NCBI GenBank assembly: GCA_009760855.2
Contig: WPIO01000155.1
Location: forward strand, 62,001-126,000
Length of the DNA stretch: 64,000 nt
Reading direction: 5' to 3'
Origin: Cristatella mucedo
Lineage: Eukaryota; Bryozoa; Phylactolaemata; Cristatellidae
In this document: positions 35,339 through 46,255 of the stretch, in pieces
How positions within the stretch are numbered: the first letter of the stretch is position 1
How the letters are laid out: every line of letters starts with the position of its first letter
Notes under the pieces: model-generated
Told to the model about the DNA's origin: nothing
What the model saw: only the letters and a program-made list of their open reading frames with translations
Databases searched by the model: none
Program-made: the position numbers and the translations under genes

Positions 35339-35725
35339 CCGTCAGCAACTCCACAAAGTCATAAAGGCCATGTGGGCGTTACGCAGGAGAGTTTTGTATA
35401 GCGCACTCACAGCCTAAGCGGCTTTCGGTACGCATTCGGTAGCCAACAGACTTCGTCTCACGCAACAAAGAGAAAGTGGGAAGCATAGCAGAGTTAGGAG
35501 AGCAGTTGAGGTAGTGAGTAGCATAGAAGTAGCAGTTCAGGACTGCTGAAAAAGATGTGCCATAGTCGGCAGTTGGAGAGTAGATGTCGTTGCGTAAGAA
35601 TTGTGGAAGCGAGTTCCACAGTCTAGGACCTGCAGAGCTAAAGCTTCTGTCGCCAACTGTCTTTAAGCGGAGGAATGGGACAGCTAATTTATTGTCCACA
35701 CAGGACCTGAGGGCGCGAACAGGCT
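35339..35725 (-). mobile_element. LINE-B C-terminal fragment, young
   Basis: The minus-strand frame 35379-35699 (106 residues) has NKLAVPFLRLKTVGDRSFSS and GPRLWNSLPQFLRNDIYSP. It differs from the 3.2 kb copy at about four residues. The 3' end coincides with that copy (CAGCAACTCCACAAAGTCAT on the plus strand). 5'-truncated. Confidence 0.9.
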
Positions 35726-36897
35726 ACCTGGCTGCCTCAGGAGAGCCACCACGAGACACGCGGTTCATAATAATTATAATTCGAGATTTTCTTGTAATTT
35801 TTTAGTGCTGGAACTAGAGTTCGGAGTACTCGCGACTGCTTTCAAAACCAATTTGGCGTCTTTAAAGAATACTAAAAATTGATTGCGAGGGACTAAACGC
35901 GCCTTGACAGAGCTTCACTTCAGCGAAGAGGCTTAACAAACAACATATTATTAACATCAGTAATAAGAATTTTATTGTTATTCTTACTTCTGCTGGTTAG
36001 GACCCTCGAAAAATTGAGGAAAAATTGAATTCGAAATTGAAAACGTTCAAAATGCTTTAATGAAATTTTTTCAAATATTCCTATAAATTTAAGGAAATTT
36101 AATGCAGAATTTAATGTTCAATTTTAACTGCGAGAGCGCATGTTGTAGCAACAAATGAAAAATCAGTAGTTAAATCATCACCAATGATGTTCTTGAGTTG
36201 AAGCTCATCATCGTGGTACCGTCGTAGGAGTACTAAACCGCACAGGGCTCCCAATATAGGCGCGACATCAGTGATTCGTGTAAGTCTCGCTCGTGGACCA
36301 AAACATTCAAAATTATATATGTCGATTAAACACCTCCGAGTAGTATTTGAATTCGCTCTAGCTCCAGCTAACATGGTCCAGCTCCATAGCCGAAATCCTA
36401 AGGCATTACCTCGGATTACATGATGGGACCACACCAGCCAGCAGCCCTTCCTTCGGCAGTGACATCTGCCAGCCCAACGCCCTGACACGTGCTGACACGC
36501 GACGTGAACGCCAAAAGCTTTCCAGCTACTTCCTTCTTCAAACCACTGCCAAGGAATTACGAAGAATGGCAGCAAACCCTGGCTAAGATAACGACTAATT
36601 ACAGGCAAACTTCCGGTCCGGCGTTTTCCATAGCGGCTATAAGTCTGGTAGGAAACACTGGCTGGGTGAGCAAGCCTGAGTAGGCAGATTATGATTACGC
36701 TGCTGCTTTTATTGACTTACACTGATTGGCGGGTAGTAAAAGCTGTGAGAGAGCTCATAAATGTAGACGGCTGGAAAGGCAGAGTGCTTGAAAAGTGCAA
36801 TCCTATGACTAGCATTCGTGTAAAAAACAAAAGTCGATGATGGGTTTTCTTTGAATAGACGACCTTAAAGTCGTCCTGGCCGATGCTTCCGTATCAG
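35726..36897. other. Stretch without a recognised gene
   Basis: AT-rich in 35760-36110. Frames at 36111-36608 (minus) and 36489-36683 (plus) have no motif that I recognise. Confidence 0.4.
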
Positions 36898-37066
36898 GTG
36901 AGCCGTAATGGCTCACTGGGTAAGGCGGTTGCTTTTCACGACCTCGGCCCGAGGTCGTGGGTTCGATTCCTGCGGTGGGCGATCCTTTATCGCCACTGCA
37001 AGCGGTGGTGATAGCCGTAAAGGCTCTTCTGTCGCTATACAAAAAGAGGCTGTTTAATCAGCTAAG
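36898..37066 (+). mobile_element. SINE1, well preserved
   Basis: Starts GTGAGCCGTAATGGCTCACT, has B box GGTTCGATTCC, a full chain of body hairpins and the tail TGTTTAATCAGCTAAGATTA. This is one of the best copies for consensus building. Confidence 0.92.
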
Positions 37067-37563
37067 ATTACATGTTCCTCTGCCAATAGTTGCTACACTC
37101 TGACAGGCAAGTTGTGTTCTCGGCAAGTTGGTGTTGCTTTCCAGCCCTGGTAATATTTACGTCATGGTGGCAAAATGGTAAAGGTACTGTTGCAGCTGCC
37201 ACCACCCCACTCGCAATCCCTGCAGCAACTAACGCTGCTGCTGCTTGTGTGAAGAGCCGCTGTTGCTTCGCCCAGTGACCAGATTAGTCTCATTATCCTA
37301 TGCATAATATAATTGTATACTTGCTCGATGCAATTCACTTGCACGCTGTCATGTAATGCCATGATAGTTATGCTTACGTTAGAATATTTACTCATAGATT
37401 TGGTATATGTATTTACCTTTGCACAGAAGCATGCATGTTCCTCTACATAATGCAGTGCACCAGAAAGGCCAAAGGCAATCCTCACTTCTAGTTTTGGTGT
37501 TGCCTTCCTGCTCAAGTAACTATCCATACTCAAGTCACGAGGTTATCGAAGCGCTGGCTCACC
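37067..37563. other. Stretch without a recognised gene
   Basis: Nothing recognised. A minus frame at 37162-37533 has no domain. Confidence 0.4.
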
Positions 37564-37689
<126 letters not shown>

Positions 37690-37714
37690 CGGGTGGCTGG
37701 TGGCTACATATTTA

Positions 37715-38150
37715 TTCATTATAATGATAAAAATACATTTGTATTGCACCCTCAGAGAACTTCACCTCTTGCTATGCACTTTAAATATGCTGCAAACGAA
37801 GCATGGTCAAATGGTTAGTGGTAGCATGCTCAAGGACAGCAAGCATTACATGGTTAGAGGTGACATGCACAGTCTCAGCATGCCAATACGGTTAGTAACA
37901 GCATGCACTGTCAGTACATATAAGCACACAATGGATGAATCACGTGGACCAACTAAATGCTCTGCGATAAATAGATGTGTTTAGCTTCTTTTTAAATGTT
38001 GTCAAGTAAGGGGAGATTGTGATGCCAGTCAGACGTGAGTTCCAGGCTTTTGAAGCATACGAACTACAGGCATGGTCTCCAATGGATTTAAGGCTCGTAC
38101 AAGGAGTTGGTAAACGATTAGATTCAGAAAAGCAGGTGGTACGATGCAGG
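37715..38150 (-). mobile_element. LINE-A 3' portion
   Basis: Hairpin (GCACCCTCAGAGAACTTCAC on the plus strand), 3' UTR with GACATGCACAGTCTCAGCAT, and C-terminal coding: LKSIGDHACSSYASKAWNS on the minus strand. 5'-truncated near 38150. Confidence 0.82.
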
Positions 38151-38217
38151 CGGAAGTTTGGGGAGCTGCTTGAGTCTTTCGGTGGCACTGACCGAGATCT
38201 CAATGGTAGGAGCACGT

Positions 38218-38246
38218 GACAGCATGCCAGATGCTGGCATGCTGTC
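38218..38246. repeat. 13-bp perfect inverted repeat, 3-base loop
   Basis: Arms 38218-38230 (GACAGCATGCCAG) and 38234-38246 are exactly complementary around ATG. Confidence 0.93.
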
Positions 38247-38424
38247 GCTTGCTCCCTGCGGCCTATTCGGAGGCTTCGAGCCTCCATTCTCAGCTCAGCC
38301 GAACTCTAGTTGCCTGCACTCCCTTGTGCAGCATTTAGGCTATCTGCGGCGACTTTCGACAGCTCGTTGCCGGTCTCAGCTGACACTCAGGGGCATCGCG
38401 TTTATTATGTCCATGTGGAACCCT

Positions 38425-38520
38425 CTCCTCTCTCCTCTCCTATTCTCTCCTCTCCTCTTCTCTCCTCTTTGCTCTTCTCCTCTCATTTCTTCTCTTCTCC
38501 TTTCCTCTGCTTTTGTCTCC
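38425..38520 (+). repeat. (CTCCT)-type pyrimidine tract
   Basis: Irregular CTCCT and TCTTC units, pyrimidines on the plus strand. Confidence 0.85.
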
Positions 38521-38818
38521 TCTGCCTTCTGGATTGTCTCTGAGCACGTTGCCGGCACGGGTACTGGGGCTCGGCTCTGCGTGGTCTGATGAGCCGAATT
38601 ACACACTGCTGCTCACTGGAGCTGTGACACCGAACTCTCCACTGCCTTCCCTGGCAGCTGAGTCTACCAACTAGCCGGAACTAGCTGGCTGGCTGGCTGG
38701 CTCGGTCAGACTGGCCAGCACTTCGGTGCACTGGGGCCTGCTGGTAGTCCTCTAATGAATGTTTTTTCCGGGATCGCCCATTGAAATTTAGCTGACTGAG
38801 CAAATTAGCCAGCTGGGC

Positions 38819-39003
38819 CCTGCTGTTGCTGCTGCTGCTGCTGCTGTGGCTACTACTGCTGCTTCTGCTGCTGCTGGCTAGTGCATGCGGTGACATTTGG
38901 GGGCTGGTTTTAGCCAAGCCCGTATCGATCGGCTGGGGATCAGCTGCACAAGCCCCGGTGGCAGCAGCAGCAGCCGCAGTAGCAGCAGCAGCAGCTGCAG
39001 TGC
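38819..39003. repeat. CTG repeat and facing CAG repeat
   Basis: An interrupted CTG stretch at 38822-38878 is followed about 80 bases later by an interrupted CAG stretch at 38960-39000. The two are complementary and could pair as a hairpin. Confidence 0.85.
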
Positions 39004-39157
39004 AGTGGTGAATGCAGTGGAAGCTAGACGACTATCGACTAGCTGGCTATCGGCTGAATGTATTATAAGCCGAGTTAAGGCTTGCTCACTGGCTAGGCTG
39101 GATGGAAACAAGGACAGCTTGAAGGTACCGTCTTGTATCCTATTCAATGGATTAAGC

Positions 39158-39160
<3 letters not shown>

Positions 39161-39237
<77 letters not shown>

Positions 39238-39250
39238 CTCTCTCTCACTC
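39161..39250 (+). repeat. (CT)n microsatellite
   Basis: Pure CT to 39234, then broken CT. Confidence 0.95.
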
Positions 39251-39552
39251 CTCACATTTCTTTTTGCCAGAGAATGCTGCTCCCTCCTCCGTTTTCCATA
39301 CTCTGCTTCTGCAGTACGTTTCTAGTTACATGCCTAGCTTGCTGATATAAACTGGCAGTAACTGCTCTCCGAGTGTAACCTCTCTACTCCTTTGCCACCA
39401 CCAAGCAGCTAGCCAGCTACCTGTCTTGTTGCTGCTGCTGCTGTTGCATACAGCAACCATGATGGCAGCTGTATTCAGCCTCTGGCGCCACCGATGCCAC
39501 TCTTCCTACGCTAGTTTACTGTGTGTTTTTGGTTGTGTGCATATGTATGTGT

Positions 39553-39560
39553 GTTGTGCG

Positions 39561-39616
<56 letters not shown>

Positions 39617-39675
39617 ATATGCCTCTGTGTGTATCTGTGTGTGTGCGCGCGCGTGATTGTCTCTGTGTGTGTGTA
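39553..39675 (+). repeat. (TG)n microsatellite
   Basis: Pure TG to about 39616, followed by TGTGTGTA and GCGCGC variants. Confidence 0.95.
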
Positions 39676-39919
39676 ATAGTCTTCCTGAATCGGCGATTCT
39701 TCTCACTTGCTCCTTGCTGTGTGAGGTGAAGTCTGCTGACTTAAGTAGAATAACTTAATCAGCTTTCGCCCGAGGTCTAGCTGCTGCCATTCCTGTCACA
39801 ATGTATCGAGTAGCTACAACCAGCTATACTCTTAAATCAAACATCGAAGCCTACTAAGATCCAGTCAGGTTTTAGAGCTAATCTCTTAATGCCGCCGGGG
39901 CCGTTGCATGAAACAACCT
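39676..39919. other. Short unassigned stretch
   Basis: Nothing recognised. Confidence 0.4.
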
Positions 39920-40200
39920 CAAATCATGTGAAAACTACGCCAACAGCAAGTAGTTCTCCAAAAGCCTGGAGCAAGAACGTTATCTTCTTGAATGCGATCA
40001 AAACGAGCTAATTAAAACCCACCTTTTTTCACGAGACTTGCTCTGTTCGTATGGGATGTCTTTTCTGAGCCTCTGGGTGATGTCACTGTGCCCGTACTGA
40101 TGGACATTCATCTTTTCTAGCATATGTAAAGTGTCAACAAAGAGGTTTAATCCTCTTAGGGGCTATACAAGTGGTAATATTATTAAAATGTTATTAGTAT
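39920..40200 (+). mobile_element. Diverged CR1/L2-type LINE 3' end
   Basis: Contains SSPKAWSKNVIFLNAIKTS-like coding (compare APKAWNSLP..) and then a LINE-A-like terminal hairpin, GTAAAGTGTC..AGAGGTTTAATCCTCT..GGGGCTATACAAG, with an AT-rich tail. More diverged than LINE-A copies, so it may be a third family. Confidence 0.5.
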
Positions 40201-40251
40201 TACAGTATGCACAGTAATTCAGAGATATCTACCTACATACTTGTACATTTT

Positions 40252-40290
<39 letters not shown>

Positions 40291-40433
40291 TGATGTTTGC
40301 AAAATATGAAGCATGTTTACGGTTCAGTTTGAGTTGGCTCGAGTCAGTGGATAAGACTGTGGCATCTTTTACCCACGATCTAGTCATTCGGCCGTCAGCA
40401 GTCTGTGCTGTTTAATGTTCGGTATAATGGTGA
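40201..40433. other. AT tract and unassigned DNA
   Basis: Holds an (AT)n tract at 40253-40282. Nothing else recognised. Confidence 0.6.
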
Positions 40434-40530
40434 TAATTATAGTAATGGCAAACTGACACTCTGTGTAGCACCCCAAGAGAACTAAATTTATTTGTAGGTC
40501 TTTTAGTATCTCGACTCGGGCTATCAAACA
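40434..40530 (-). mobile_element. SINE2 3' end fragment
   Basis: GTAGCACCCCAAGAGAACTA on the plus strand resembles the SINE2/LINE-A 3' end. The tRNA head is absent. Confidence 0.5.
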
Positions 40531-41275
40531 AATGGCAGCAACATTTCATGAGAATCAGGACTGTAAGCTGCTACCTCCTGCTAACTTCTGGTGAAGGCTA
40601 ACGTGATGACCTTGCAGCCCCGTTGCTGAGCAATCCGTGGGAGATTTATTGCCTCTGGTTGTGGCTTTGTTCTGTAGAAAGAGCCTTCACCTTTTCTTTC
40701 GAATGCATGCTGATGCTATTACTGACCTATGGCTGCTCACAGCTGCATCATGCATTCCTGCCTCACAGTTTTCTGCAGCAATTTCCTTGCCCCTGGAGTA
40801 GGCAAGCGGCTGCAGCCTACTAGCCTACTGACTCAGCAATGTAGTTGCTTCATGAGCCCTACTCGTGAGTCAGCAGCCACATGGAGGTCATTTGGAGAGG
40901 CTGCTTTAAGCTACAATCAGCTGTGACCTCCAGATTGCCATTGAATCGCTTCCTCGGTCTTAATTGAATGAGTGAATCTCTGGCTGACATGTCCCATATC
41001 TGGTGGACTAGTTCCAGCCGGTTTCCGTCTGGCCGGTCCTGCTGACAGGGCTTTCAATTAAATTAACACTACAATCTGTAGCTGTCAGATTCGCCCCCCC
41101 CCCACCCAGCATGAGTACTGCTGGCATCCAAACTATCGTGGCAGTGGCTGCTCGGGCAAGACAACCCGATAAGTAATGCACACACTTTCCAAGTAATAAT
41201 TGCTCAAGAATCGCTCAGCTCGGAATATGCCGGCCTCACCCCCTACTTCACAAACTGCATGGTCATAGAGCAGAA
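40531..41275. other. Stretch without a recognised gene
   Basis: Nothing recognised; C run at 41094-41103. Confidence 0.4.
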
Positions 41276-41280
41276 TTGAC

Positions 41281-41450
41281 CCTTGCTGCTGCTGCTGCTA
41301 CTGTAGCTGCTGTAGCTGCTGCTGCTGCTGCTGCTGATGCTGCTGATGCTGCTGTAGCTGCTGCTGCTGTAGCTGCTACTGCTGTTGCTGCTGATGCTGA
41401 TGCTGCTACTGATTCTTCGCTGCTGCTGCCACTGCTGCTGCTACTGATTC

Positions 41451-41485
<35 letters not shown>

Positions 41486-41628
41486 CTGATGCTGCTACTG
41501 ATGCTGCTACTGATTCTGCTGCTGCTGCTGCTGCTACTGATGCTGCTACTGATGCTGCTACTGCTGCTGCTACTGCTGCTGCTACTGATTCTTCTGCCGC
41601 TGCTGCCACTGCTGCTGCTACTAATTCT

Positions 41629-41661
<33 letters not shown>

Positions 41662-41828
41662 ACTGATGCTGCTACTGATGCTGCTACTGATGCTGCTGCT
41701 GATTCTGCTGCTGCTGCTGCTGCCGCCACGGCTGCTGTGGCTGCTGATGCTGATGCTGATGAAGCTGCTGCCGCTATTGCTGTTGCTGCTGATGCTGCTG
41801 CTAATTCTTCTGCTGCTGCTTCTTCTGC

Positions 41829-41863
<35 letters not shown>

Positions 41864-41945
41864 CTGATGCTGCTACTGATGCTGCTACTGCTGCTGCTGC
41901 TGCTGCCGCCACGGCTGCTGCTGCTGCCGCCACGGCTGCTGCTAC
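41281..41945 (+). repeat. (CTG)n-rich trinucleotide tract, about 660 bp
   Basis: CTG with interspersed ATG, ACT, CCG and TTC triplets. Blocks such as GCTACTGATGCTGCTACTGA recur, so it is compound. Open frames (41276-42130, and 41406-41996 on the minus strand) give poly-Leu or poly-Ala and look like artefacts. Confidence 0.97.
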
Positions 41946-42685
41946 AGCTTCATCTGTGGGTTGCCCTCTTGCACAGACGTGTGGCCTCAAGTGCACTTCT
42001 CATCCCAAAAGTCGACTCTGCTTTCAAGCTTCTTGCACCATGCTCTCTATCTTGTTCAAATGCAAAAGTGCACTCAAAAGAGGTAACTTGGACCAGTTGT
42101 CAAAGGTTCTCACTTTCAAGCTCAGCCTAAGCTGAGCAATGGCCCGTGTTTTGGTGTCATTAGCTGCTAAGTTAAACTCGTTGTGGCACGTTAATTCCTG
42201 TATCTCTTGCTAAATTGGGAGATTATGTAATTATTTTTTGGAATGCTCTTGTGAATAGCCAGGGCAGTCAGAATATCCCTGATGTCATGAGATTTTGCAG
42301 TGACCTTACCTCACAAGAGCTCTGGAAGGATGGTCTTTTCAGTGACTGATCACTTCTGCAGTTGCTCTCGCGGTGGCAACTACTGATCATGATGGGCAGA
42401 TGGTGGGCTAGGAAGATCTGCAGTGACAGCTGGCAGACGGTGGCCCCTCTTCTGGTAACAGTAGCATCTGGTGTTATTACTAACCGAAATCCACCACAAT
42501 TCATTCTAGCTAAGCAAAACTAGGCCTTTCTAAGGTTCCGTACCTGCCATCGGCAGTTATTTGGCGGCTTTCATGAAGCACCATTTACATAGGACAAATT
42601 TGGTTTAAACCATGAATCGCAGGAGGAAATCTGTGTACCGAGGTCGAGAAAATATTTCATGCTTGTAACGTGACATTAGCCTTGC
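41946..42685. other. Stretch without a recognised gene
   Basis: Nothing recognised. Confidence 0.4.
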
Positions 42686-43242
42686 AAAGCTTGAATTTCG
42701 AGTGAATATTTTAGTGAGCCACCACTGAAATTTAATTTTCATACCGCAGTGGTCACGATCTCTCTCGAAAATGGGATGGGAGGACGGTGGCCACTACTGC
42801 CATAATCAGCCATCTACCAGTAATTGGCTGCACACAGCTTTAACTTGGATTGGCAATTACACCAAACCATCTGTCAAGTGTACCCGCAAATATTCATGTT
42901 ATTGTGCTAGCTCTCTCATGCAATCTAGTTCAATCGATTGCAGAAACTCGGGCCAATACCGAAATTCGCTGCTGTATATTGCACGAAAGGTCAGGAGCAA
43001 TAGTACACAATTGTGTGGGTACACTTGAAATGTAGCATAGTGTAATATGCAATTCAAGTTGGAGCTTTGCAGGGGCCAATTTTTGGTGCATTTGCTGTGA
43101 ATTAAAGTGGGTTCCTATTGGTTGAGGTAGTGGCCAGCCACTTCTCAGGCCATTTTCAGGAGAACGCCAGGGCAATGGCATGAAATGTGGTGGGTGCATT
43201 ACAACGGTGGTGAACTAAATAGTCACTCGAAATTCGAGCTTT
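42686..43242. mobile_element. Putative inverted-repeat element (MITE-like), about 560 bp
   Basis: The left end (42686-42730, AAAGCTTGAATTTCGAGTGA) and the right end (43203-43242, TCACTCGAAATTCGAGCTTT) are imperfect inverted repeats of about 40 bases. There is no transposase frame. A second copy with the same right end occurs at 45031-45312. The target-site duplication is not resolved. A MITE-like DNA transposon is the simplest reading. Confidence 0.6.
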
Positions 43243-43265
43243 TTCCCACCGATCGCTGCTTTACT

Positions 43266-43348
43266 TTTGATAATAATAGTAAAAACTAGAGCATTTATAT
43301 AGTGCTCTCAGAGAACTCAAACTCTGTCTAAGTACTTTACATTGTCAT
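43266..43348 (-). mobile_element. LINE-A 3' end fragment
   Basis: AATAATAGT tail and degraded hairpin (AGTGCTCTCAGAGAACTCAA on the plus strand). Confidence 0.65.
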
Positions 43349-43982
43349 GTGCAGGTTATGACGTGATTATGCACCGGCCCAATAAGGCCACACCAGTGAC
43401 AATTTTATGTACAGGCACGAGTGGATTTCGGTGGACTGTAGTAATTGGCTGCACCAGCAGCATAAGCCAGCTGTCTGCTAAGTGGCAGCAGGCATTGGGC
43501 CTGCTTTATCGGCTGCTGTCTCATTGTGATGTCTCTTTCCTTGTGGCCGGCCTACCAGGAAAGCCAGCCATCCGGTCACCAGCACAGCCACTGCCATCTG
43601 CCGCTTCAGCCCCAGGTGTCAGCTGCCACCATGGGTGGCTGTGGTGCCATGTGGTGCCATGTGGTGCCGATTCAGCTGCCACCATGGGCTGAATCTGCTG
43701 CCCTCCTCCTGGAACGGCAGAGGGAGCATAGGCAGAGCTGCTGTGTGTCGGCGCTTCATGCTGGGAAACTCTGGAAGCCAGCACAGCCGTCCTGCCTGAG
43801 CCTGTGCCCGGGCAGGACGGCTGCTTGCCAGTGCGTCTGGCACCAGGCTTGCAGCTTGTGCCGAGAGCTCCACCCCGCAGTCTCCTAGTCCTTGTCATCC
43901 TCTTTCCCCCATCTCAACTGTCGGTCGTCGATTCCCTAAAACATCCTTCAGGCAGGCGTTCCCAGGGGACTTGCTACAGAAC
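43349..43982. other. Stretch without a recognised gene
   Basis: Short repeats of GTGGTGCCAT at 43635-43670 and two CAGCTGCCACCATGGG blocks. Frames on both strands have no motif. Confidence 0.4.
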
Positions 43983-44034
43983 TGCTCTCTACGCATCAAC
44001 TGAGGCTGTTAAATCAGCTAATACTTATTATTTA
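43983..44034 (+). mobile_element. SINE1 3' tail fragment
   Basis: GAGGCTGTTAAATCAGCTAA and following bases match the end of SINE1. The head is missing; it abuts a LINE-A copy. Confidence 0.6.
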
Positions 44035-44388
44035 TGCTTTAGCTCGTATGCTTCCAAAGCCTGGAAGTCAGTTCCGGCTGGTGGCGCTGCATCCCCTGAC
44101 TAAACGACATTTAAAAAGAAGAAAAACACATCTATTAATCACAGCATTTAGTGGGTCCATACGATTCGTCCTGTGTGGGCTTACACAAATTGACACTGTG
44201 CATGCAGCTGCTAACCATATCTGCATGCTGACCCTATGCATGTCATCTTTAACCATGTTATGCTTCTTGACATTGAGCATGCTAATATTAGCCACTTGAT
44301 CATGCTTCCTTTGCAGCAAGTGCAAAGTGCTGAGAAAGAGGTTATTTTCTCTGATGAAACTACACAAGCGTATTATTATTATTAAAGA
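44035..44388 (+). mobile_element. LINE-A 3' portion
   Basis: Begins at the SSYAPKAW region (AGCTCGTATGCTTCCAAAGC), then 3' UTR with GACACTGTGCATGC repeats, hairpin and an (ATT)n tail. Confidence 0.85.
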
Positions 44389-45030
44389 GCTTGCCTGGCA
44401 CCATCCGGACAAGCAGCTGCTGCTCGAGGTCCAAGCTTAAGCATGCACCTCATGCGCGCACACACGTCCAGTATCAGCTGATGCCATCATGTGTGAGCAC
44501 AAACATTGCCTGATATGGCTTTGCTCACCAGCTCTCTAGCTTTAAGACTCAATATTACATACCTGTGCTTGGAAAACCCATGTCAAAACCAGGGAACGGT
44601 GGTCAGATTGGCTGTTTTTGAAGAAGTAATGAATTAACTCGTGAGATGAACCAGAATATACATCCGCTGTTGAATCAAAGCATGATGCACACTGGAGAGG
44701 GGATGGAGTGGGGCTAGGAGTGATCTCCATTCGTGCCAGCTAAGTTGCGGCCAAGCTTGGCCTTTCAACTGGCATCTAACACATTCTCTGACCAGCGAGC
44801 CTGCCCAGCTGCTTGGCATTATCGGCTGAAGTCCTCCCACGTGCATGGTGGCACCCCTTGCACTACTGGACACTTCTATAACAGCAGCATTCGTTTTATA
44901 GGGATATTCGGCAATGCATGTGCATGTGTGCATACCTGCATACTTGCATTGCCGATTAAGTGAGATCGTAGCACGTTTGAGTCAGTCTAGACTGCTACGA
45001 GGTTATAAGGACTCAGCATCGACCCAGCAC
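44389..45030. other. Stretch without a recognised gene
   Basis: An imperfect inverted repeat with 10-base arms (CGGCAATGCA..TGCATTGCCG) is at 44909-44955. Nothing else recognised. Confidence 0.4.
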
Positions 45031-45312
45031 AACCCTCCATCCACCTCAATTGATTGCAGTGGATTGCCTGTGAACCAGCTCGCAATTAAATGGCGTTTTG
45101 TGAGTGCACTTGAACAATAGTGCAGTGCACTGTGCAATTAATTCTGGAGCTTCGCTCATCAGATTTCTGGTGGATTTGATGTGGATTAAGGCAGATTTCG
45201 GTAGTGGCCAGCGTCTTTGCAGCCCATTTGCAGGAGAGCACTGTGGCATGAAATTTGGTAAGTACATTACAATGGCGCTACGCTAGAATATTCACTCGAA
45301 ATTCGAGCTTTT
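45031..45312. mobile_element. Second copy of the inverted-repeat element, right part
   Basis: The right end (TTCACTCGAAATTCGAGCTT at 45291) is nearly identical to that of the 43.2 kb copy. Internal blocks also match (GTAGTGGCCAGC, GGCATGAAAT). I could not find its left terminal repeat, so it is either truncated or strongly diverged. Confidence 0.5.
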
Positions 45313-46097
45313 TGCTGTTGATTTTTGGGAAGGTTTTTGCTTAGTTAGAGCCATTTCAGATAGATTGCAGCAAATTGAAGTAATTCATTGTACCCGTCTG
45401 CATGGAGCTTCAGCAGTAGCTATGTAGTAGCTATGCAATCGGCCAGCTCTCATCGCCATCGTTTTGCAGTGCAATAGAAATGCATAAAAAGCAGCAACGA
45501 GTGTAGCTCATCACTTGTTTGATTGACCAATCAGGCAGTCGCATAAGCTCTTTAAGCTAGCATCGATGCTGCTTTGTGTAAGTTTGACTGTCAGAGGAGG
45601 TTTTAGTACCCAGATGACTGACTCCCCATCACGTGCGAGAGCTCAAGGAGAGCTGTGGGCAGATGGACACTGCTGCTAGCCATTGGCCAGCAACCAAGCC
45701 TTAAAATATAGTCCGGGTTTGCCGATGGCACCTCAGCTCAGTTGCCATACCATCTTCGCTTTGCATCGGGATCTACTGCACCCTTGCCATCGGTGATGCA
45801 GCTTCTGCAGCTGCTGCTGTTGCCGCTGCTGCTGTTGCCGCTGCTGCTGTTGCCGCTGCTGCTGCTAATCCACTGCTGATACTGCTGCTGCTGCTGCTAA
45901 TCCACTGCTGCTGCTGCCACTGCTGCTGCTAATCCACTGCTAATCCACTGCTGCCTCTGCAGCTACTTCAACCCATCTCTTGGCTCTCGATCCTTGCATC
46001 TGAGGGACATGGAGCCTCATCGCTGTTTGGAGCCTCTTCATCTCCTCTCAGTGACTCGGTTTGACCCTCGTAAAGGTAAATAAAAACGTTGCGTGTT
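45313..46097. other. CTG-rich and unassigned DNA
   Basis: Holds interrupted CTG and CTGCTGTTGCCG repeats at 45797-45955. Nothing else recognised. Confidence 0.6.
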
Positions 46098-46255
46098 GGC
46101 AGATTTAACAGCCTCATTTACAAATTGGCATACAAGCCTTGACGGTTTACACCACCGCTTGCAATGGACAATAAAGGATCGGCCACTACAGGACTCGAAC
46201 CCACGAACTGGATCACGAAGAGCAAGCGAACACCTAGCCCCTGGGCTAAGACTCG
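46098..46255 (-). mobile_element. SINE1-related element, minus orientation
   Basis: Minus-strand tail ends near GATTTAACAGCCTCATTT (plus strand). B box opposite GGACTCGAACCC is well kept. The body is diverged from SINE1. Confidence 0.6.

Noticed and set aside
41276-42135. Frame of 284 residues, poly-Leu/poly-Ala
   Set aside because: Produced by the CTG triplet tract. Open in several frames and on both strands, without start context or domain.
45531-45560. Promoter with CCAAT motif
   Set aside because: A CCAAT-containing short palindrome (TGATTGACCAATCA) is present, but no gene or start site follows that I can support.
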